Source: Oscillatoria sp. FACHB-1407 (GTDB lineage Bacteria; Cyanobacteriota; Cyanobacteriia; Elainellales; Elainellaceae). Taken from it: a stretch of 36,733 nucleotides of DNA. Below are positions 33,206-36,733 of this stretch, piece by piece. The notes beneath the pieces were generated by a model, which saw nothing but the letters and a program-made list of their open reading frames with translations, did not search any database and was not told where the DNA came from. Location: assembly GCF_014697545.1 (NCBI RefSeq), contig NZ_JACJSA010000036.1:1-36733 (forward strand), in the 5' to 3' direction. Position 1 is the stretch's first letter. The number at the start of each line of letters is the position of its first letter. Both the position numbers and the translations under genes were made by a program.

Positions 33206-33628
33206 ATGTTAGCTCAAGACGAGTTAAAACGGATTGGTTTTGTAGCACAGGAAAGCGGATTACCCATCAAAACAATTCGCTATTACGATGAGTTAGGTTT
33301 GCTCAAAACCGTAGGTCGAACTGAAGGCAATTACCGACTCTTTAACTCAGACGTATTGAGCCGTTTGCGGTTTATCAAACGGGCTCAAAGCCTTGGGTTG
33401 AGCTTGTTAGAAATTAAGATTTTTTTGGCTGTCCATGATCAGGGCAATCTACCTTGCGATCGCATTCAAGAAAAGCTGGAAAATAAGCTGGATGAAATTG
33501 AACAACGCATTCAGCAATTACAAATTCTCAAACAAGAATTGAGTGAACTTTTATCTGGATGGACAACGGTTTCTGAACCAGTTTCTAAATCAATGGAAGA
33601 AACCATTTGCCCCATTCTTCAACGATAA
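33206..33628 (+). CDS. MerR-family metal-responsive regulator
   Basis: 140 residues from the ATG at 33206, chosen over the GTG at 33200 because AAGGAGG ends 5 nt before it. The winged-HTH N-terminus (IGFVAQESGLPIKTIRYYDE, GLL...GNYRLFN) is followed by a dimerisation coiled coil (about 85-116) and a C-terminal metal loop. Cys84 (NLPCDRI) aligns with the position that is Cys in MerR/ZntR-type divalent-metal sensors and Ser in Cu(I) sensor CueR. The C-terminal ICPIL has Cys135, but the first loop Cys of MerR/ZntR/CueR is absent. Its own promoter and the copZ-copA promoter share one operator, so it likely controls that pump. Confidence 0.92.
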   Translation: MLAQDELKRIGFVAQESGLPIKTIRYYDELGLLKTVGRTEGNYRLFNSDVLSRLRFIKRAQSLGLSLLEIKIFLAVHDQGNLPCDRIQEKLENKLDEIEQRIQQLQILKQELSELLSGWTTVSEPVSKSMEETICPILQR

Positions 33629-33682
33629 AGTCCTATCGCAATCCTGTTTGGCTTGTGAAAAAGCAGAGCGATAAGGTTACGG

Positions 33683-33744
33683 GTCATTCGTCACGGGTCA
33701 TTCACATCCCATACACCAGTGACGAATGATGAATGACGAATGAC
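33683..33744. repeat. Inverted repeat of GTCATTCGTCA units
   Basis: GTCATTCGTCA (33683-33693) pairs with TGACGAATGAC (33734-33744). Extra partial units (GGGTCATTC, TGACGAATGAT) lie in between. TGACGAATGA-type strings are frequent intergenic repeats in cyanobacteria (general knowledge). It may end merR transcription. Confidence 0.6.
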
Positions 33745-34060
33745 TAAAGTCGTAGAGTGCTTTACAAGCAGTTCTACAGTTACACCTGTCTGCCTGATAA
33801 AGCTTCTGAAATGCAACAATTGTGTTCTTAATTCTCGTTCCCAGCTTCTAGCCAGGGCGGATTTAGAGCAACTTACCTTTAAACATTTCTCATTTCGTTT
33901 GAGATTTTCTTATCCCCAATACTGGTCAATTATTGGGGATAGAGCCTTGAAGGATAAGCTACTCCTCAACAAATTTATGTTGTTTCAAGCCATTGCAGCG
34001 ACCCTTCAATCATCCCAAGGTGCCTAATGCCAAGCCTCAACAATAGGACAACAGACAGGA

Positions 34061-34087
34061 TAGGGGCGTTCCGCAAAACGCTCTGAC
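34061..34087. repeat. Dispersed palindromic repeat R3, copy b
   Basis: TAGGGGCGTTCCGCAAAACG followed by CTCTGAC is a diverged form of 16849-16876 in which the palindrome is partly lost. Confidence 0.5.
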
Positions 34088-34173
34088 AAAACCGTTTAGA
34101 TGTAGCCAGAATTCAGAGAAACGGTATAACATTCGTCGGTTCGTCTAACCCTTGATTTTCGATTGTCTGCGCA

Positions 34174-34212
34174 GACAGGCTTGACTCCGGTAGCCGCAAA
34201 TGAATTCGCCAG
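34174..34212. repeat. Dispersed repeat R2, copy b
   Basis: GACAGGCTTGACTCCGGT followed by AGCCGCAAATGAATTCGCCAG matches 12310-12347, best in the last 21 bases. Confidence 0.5.
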
Positions 34213-34287
34213 GGTTGTAGACGTTAGTTAGGACGGAGTCTGGGGATGCCCCCCTGCACTCCCTGCCCAATCTCAACAGTTGCTATA

Positions 34288-34322
34288 GGACGCAGTAGGG
34301 CTTCGTAAAGCCTACTGCGTCC
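34288..34322 (-). terminator. Hairpin downstream of ycf45
   Basis: GGACGCAGTAGG (from 34288) pairs with CCTACTGCGTCC (34311-34322), and GCTT/AAGC continues the stem around a short loop. It lies 17 nt after the ycf45 stop. There is no T-run, so termination is likely but not certain. Confidence 0.5.
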
Positions 34323-34338
34323 TTGCCTTTAGGAGCGG

Positions 34339-36054
34339 CTAAGCGGGATAGATGCGTAAGCGACAATCGGGTTCTGTGCCAACGCTGGTCGATTTAAGGC
34401 GGTAGTGCTCTACAAATTCGTGTTGCATTTTGCGAACCTCGGCAGATCGTGGCAACAACTCCACAGGTTGTCCTTTGGGAATCACCACCTGCTCTACTGC
34501 CAGTCGTGCTTCCTCCAGCGCATCCCACTCATCATCTTCATCACCGTTATAAGCTGGCTTTCCCCATTCAGGAGTAGGCACGCTGGCTTCTAGAGGAGAA
34601 CGGCTTCCTATCGCTTGCTCATCACGCCCAACCATTTGTTGCAACGTGCTAGCAATCTGAGTCACAGTATTCGCTTTCACCGCATAGATCGGCACTTCAT
34701 ATCCCTCTGCCATGCGTCTGAGATTGGCATGTTTTCTCAGATTTGCCCTGAGCGTCAAAATGGCGTCGGCTCGCTCTACTCCGCCCACCACTCGAATTGG
34801 TAGATTTAACTGCTCAATGGTTTGCTCCACTAAGCTCCGGCTCATCTGATAGGGATAGAGGGCGATCGCCTGCTCTGTCGTATCCTGTGCTAATGGAATG
34901 GTTTCCCGTTGCCAATCGGGTTGTGTCTGCACCATCGGATTAGTTTCTAACCGACTGGGAAAGGGCAGGACTCGTCTTGTGGGGGTAGGGCGTTTAAGGA
35001 TAGGGGTTGAGGTGGGTTGAGTCCGTTGAACCGATTGCCTCCCTAAGGGCACTCGTGGCACCTCATGGGTGATCGTGATCTGCCCCTGTTCGCTAACACT
35101 TCGAGTTTGTACCGCCGGATGCTGTCCTCTCAAGAGGCGATCGACCGTTTCCATCACACTCTCATGCACTGTCCACTTTTGCCGTTCCTGCATCTCAACC
35201 GCAATCTCAAAGGTGGGAGGAGCCTTGCGTTCCAGCACACTCTTTTGAGAGCCGCGCCGACGCGCTTCATCATCTCCCAGCGTGACGGATTGAATCCCAC
35301 CCACCAGATCTGAAAGGGTCGGGTTTTTGATCAGGTTCTCCAACTGATTGCCGTGAGCTGTTCCGACTAACTGTACGCCTCGTTCGGCGATCGTCCGTGC
35401 AGCTAAAGCCTCCAATTCAGTACCAATCTCATCAATCACAATCACTTCGGGCATGTGGTTTTCCACTGCCTCAATCATGACCTGGTGCTGCAACTCAGGA
35501 CGTGCTACCTGCATTCGTCTGGCTCGCCCGATCGCTGGGTGCGGAATATCACCATCGCCCGCTATCTCATTGGAGGTGTCGATAATCACGACTCGCTTGT
35601 TGAGGTCATCGGCTAATACTCGTGCAATTTCTCGTAGAGCAGTCGTTTTACCCACCCCCGGACGACCGAGCATCAGAATCGATTGCCCAGTTTCGACCAG
35701 ATCCCGAATCATGGCGATCGTTCCCTCAATGGCACGACCCACCCGACAGGTTAGCCCAATAATCTCTCCGGTACGGTTCCGGATCGCGCTAATCCGGTGC
35801 AGTGTTTGTTCAATGCCTGCCCGATTATCTGCCCCGAAATGACTGAGGCGATCCACACACGCTTGCAATTGCTCACGGGTTACAAGCTGCTCTGACAAAT
35901 ATTGAGCTTGGCTCGGAAACCGGGCTTCGGGCCGTCGTCCCAAGTCCAACACAACTTCGACTAATGTGTCTCGTTGTGGGTGTTGTGTTAACTGTTGCTG
36001 AATTTCCTGAGGCAGAATCTCCAACAACTTCTGGAGATCATCGGTGGTATGCAT
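34339..36054 (-). CDS. ycf45: Ycf45/SpoIIIAA-like ATPase with R3H domain
   Basis: 571 residues. An N-terminal region (about 1-95) precedes a RecA/SpoIIIAA-like AAA ATPase (about 95-300) with Walker A GRPGVGKTTALREI and Walker B EVIVIDEIGTELEA, plus VQLVGTAHGNQ. A Pro/Thr-rich linker (about 330-390) follows, then a domain with YQMSRSLVEQTIEQLNLPIR and a C-terminal R3H nucleic-acid-binding segment (RSAEVRKMQHEFVEHYRL). This architecture is that of cyanobacterial and plastid Ycf45. Function is not established; nucleic-acid binding with ATP hydrolysis is inferred. No SD is obvious before the ATG at 36054. It is monocistronic and lies next to the 3' end of an rrn operon. Confidence 0.88.
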   Translation of the reverse strand: MHTTDDLQKLLEILPQEIQQQLTQHPQRDTLVEVVLDLGRRPEARFPSQAQYLSEQLVTREQLQACVDRLSHFGADNRAGIEQTLHRISAIRNRTGEIIGLTCRVGRAIEGTIAMIRDLVETGQSILMLGRPGVGKTTALREIARVLADDLNKRVVIIDTSNEIAGDGDIPHPAIGRARRMQVARPELQHQVMIEAVENHMPEVIVIDEIGTELEALAARTIAERGVQLVGTAHGNQLENLIKNPTLSDLVGGIQSVTLGDDEARRRGSQKSVLERKAPPTFEIAVEMQERQKWTVHESVMETVDRLLRGQHPAVQTRSVSEQGQITITHEVPRVPLGRQSVQRTQPTSTPILKRPTPTRRVLPFPSRLETNPMVQTQPDWQRETIPLAQDTTEQAIALYPYQMSRSLVEQTIEQLNLPIRVVGGVERADAILTLRANLRKHANLRRMAEGYEVPIYAVKANTVTQIASTLQQMVGRDEQAIGSRSPLEASVPTPEWGKPAYNGDEDDEWDALEEARLAVEQVVIPKGQPVELLPRSAEVRKMQHEFVEHYRLKSTSVGTEPDCRLRIYPA

Positions 36055-36582
36055 TTTATGCCAATAAAGAGGAAGGTAAACTGTGATGTGAAATGCGCTT
36101 TTACGAAGCCTTTATAGAACGATGAAGCGAGATAAATAAAGACTGAATATATTAATTGTGTTGAAATACTTCAGTTCACATCTATATCTCAAGACCAGAA
36201 CTTATCTTATAGACCCAACTGTAGCGAACCTACTTCTAAAATACTGGATGAAAACCGACCGTTCTGGTGCGGATCGTCCTACTGAATACAAAAAAGAGTC
36301 AAAGAAGATATACCAAGCGATAGAACTTCTAATGTAGAAAATTTTTAACTTCAATGCTTGAGATAGAGAAAATTCAAGGAGTCCATGATTATGCTTAAAA
36401 TATCTCTCAAAAAAATACCCTTATCGTTCCATGAAACCTGAATTTTCAATTCCTTATCAGACGGGTGCAAAACCACCTCAAAACTCTAATACTAAAAAAA
36501 ATAACGTGAAAACAAGTTCCCCAATTTCATCACCCAATGCCCAGGAGTCTTTAAAGAAACAAGATTAAACTCCTTCTTTTCC
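36055..36582. other. AT-rich region upstream of ycf45 and after rrn operon
   Basis: About 530 bp between ycf45 (minus) and the 5S terminator. It must contain the ycf45 promoter, for which no convincing box pair was singled out, and one small plus-strand frame at 36431-36568. No tRNA was found. Confidence 0.5.
36431..36568 (+). CDS. Possible 45-residue basic peptide
   Basis: An uninterrupted frame begins MKPEFSIPYQTGAKPPQNSN and ends NAQESLKKQD. It is hydrophilic, rich in Asn/Ser/Pro/Lys and probably disordered. No SD precedes it, and there is no known motif. It ends 15 nt before the rRNA terminator hairpin on the opposite strand. It could be a chance frame in AT-rich DNA; composition is more protein-like than other frames nearby. 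Confidence 0.3.
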   Translation: MKPEFSIPYQTGAKPPQNSNTKKNNVKTSSPISSPNAQESLKKQD

Positions 36583-36629
36583 TAAATCAAAAGGCCTCCT
36601 TTCAAATTGAAAGGAGGCCTTTTGATTTA
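36583..36629 (-). terminator. rrn operon terminator
   Basis: A perfect inverted repeat of 23-bp arms (36583-36605 and 36607-36629) around a single base, with core AAAAGGCCTCCTTTCAA / TTGAAAGGAGGCCTTTT. On the minus strand it begins 8 nt after the 5S 3' end and ends in CCTTTTGATTT, an intrinsic terminator. The near symmetry means it could work in both directions. Confidence 0.9.
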
Positions 36630-36636
36630 TATTTAC

Positions 36637-36733
36637 CCTGGCACTGAGCTATTTTTGCGGGAGGCTACCCTCCAACTATCTTTGCCGCAACAGCGTTTCA
36701 CACCTCAGTTCGGGATGGATGAGAGTGGGTCCA
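36637..36733 (-). rRNA. rrf: 5S ribosomal RNA, 5' end cut by window edge
   Basis: Read on the minus strand: CCATCCCGAACTGAGG, GTGAAACGC, TGCGGCAAAGATAGTTGGAG, GGTAGCCTCCCGCAAAAATAG and a terminal GCCAGG. This is the conserved 5S rRNA order ending in the 3' half of the terminal helix. About 97 of roughly 118 nucleotides are present; the first 20 or so are outside. It is the last gene of an rrn operon coming from the right. Confidence 0.93.

Larger units (their letters stand above)
33629..34338. other. Repeat-rich intergenic region
   Basis: About 700 bp with no supported gene. It holds an inverted repeat cluster (33683-33744), copies of dispersed repeats R3 (34061-34087) and R2 (34174-34212), and a long hairpin next to ycf45 (34288-34322). 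A 95-codon frame at 33740-34027 lacks motif and ribosome site and begins inside the repeat, so it is not annotated. Confidence 0.6.

Noticed and set aside
33740-34027. 95-codon plus-strand frame after merR
   Set aside because: Begins inside an inverted repeat, has no SD or motif, and composition is not protein-like.

Overview
The window looks like cyanobacterial DNA. The octamer GCGATCGC (HIP1) and close variants recur throughout, including inside genes. The 16S fragment, a Ycf45-type ATPase, cyanobacterial-style multi-sensor kinases and a respiratory oxidase of the cyanobacterial alternative (ARTO) type all fit that reading. Genus cannot be fixed from sequence alone; a filamentous Leptolyngbya-like organism is only a guess.

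Layout. The left end (1-1087) is the 5' two thirds of a 16S rRNA gene on the minus strand, preceded by a long leader and two near-identical promoter-like elements. Next come two small plus-strand genes (an unknown acidic protein and a truncated DUF4383 membrane protein). A tight minus-strand operon follows (8447 to 2405): two DUF2231 membrane proteins, oxidase subunits II, I and III, and a GMC flavin oxidoreductase. Subunit II lacks the CuA ligands, so the complex is probably a quinol-type terminal oxidase, and the flavoenzyme may feed electrons toward it. An MFS transporter and an erythromycin-esterase-like protein converge at 10.35 kb. An aldo/keto reductase then lies between two broken short-chain dehydrogenase fragments.

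13.8-20.8 kb looks like a decayed plasmid-like island: small RHH-type and unknown proteins, an Uma2 remnant, an archaeo-eukaryotic-type primase protein, an IS630 remnant lacking its catalytic core, parB and parA, and a PD-(D/E)XK (YhcG/DUF1016) nuclease.

21-33.6 kb is a metal, mainly copper, homeostasis region: a two-repeat DUF305 lipoprotein, a REC-GGDEF(degenerate)-EAL response regulator with a GAF-CHASE3-PAS kinase, a CopZ-like chaperone, a CopA-type P1B ATPase, an unlisted 29-residue membrane peptide, a membrane-anchored cupredoxin, a large PAS-GAF kinase and a MerR-family regulator. The MerR gene and the copZ-copA operon carry nearly the same dyad operator, tying them into one regulon although they lie 6.4 kb apart.

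The right end holds a stretch rich in dispersed repeats, a Ycf45/SpoIIIAA-like ATPase with an R3H domain, and the 3' part of a 5S rRNA gene, minus strand, with a perfect 23-bp terminator hairpin. Both rRNA fragments point the same way, so the segment lies either between two direct rrn copies or on a circle closed by a single rrn operon.
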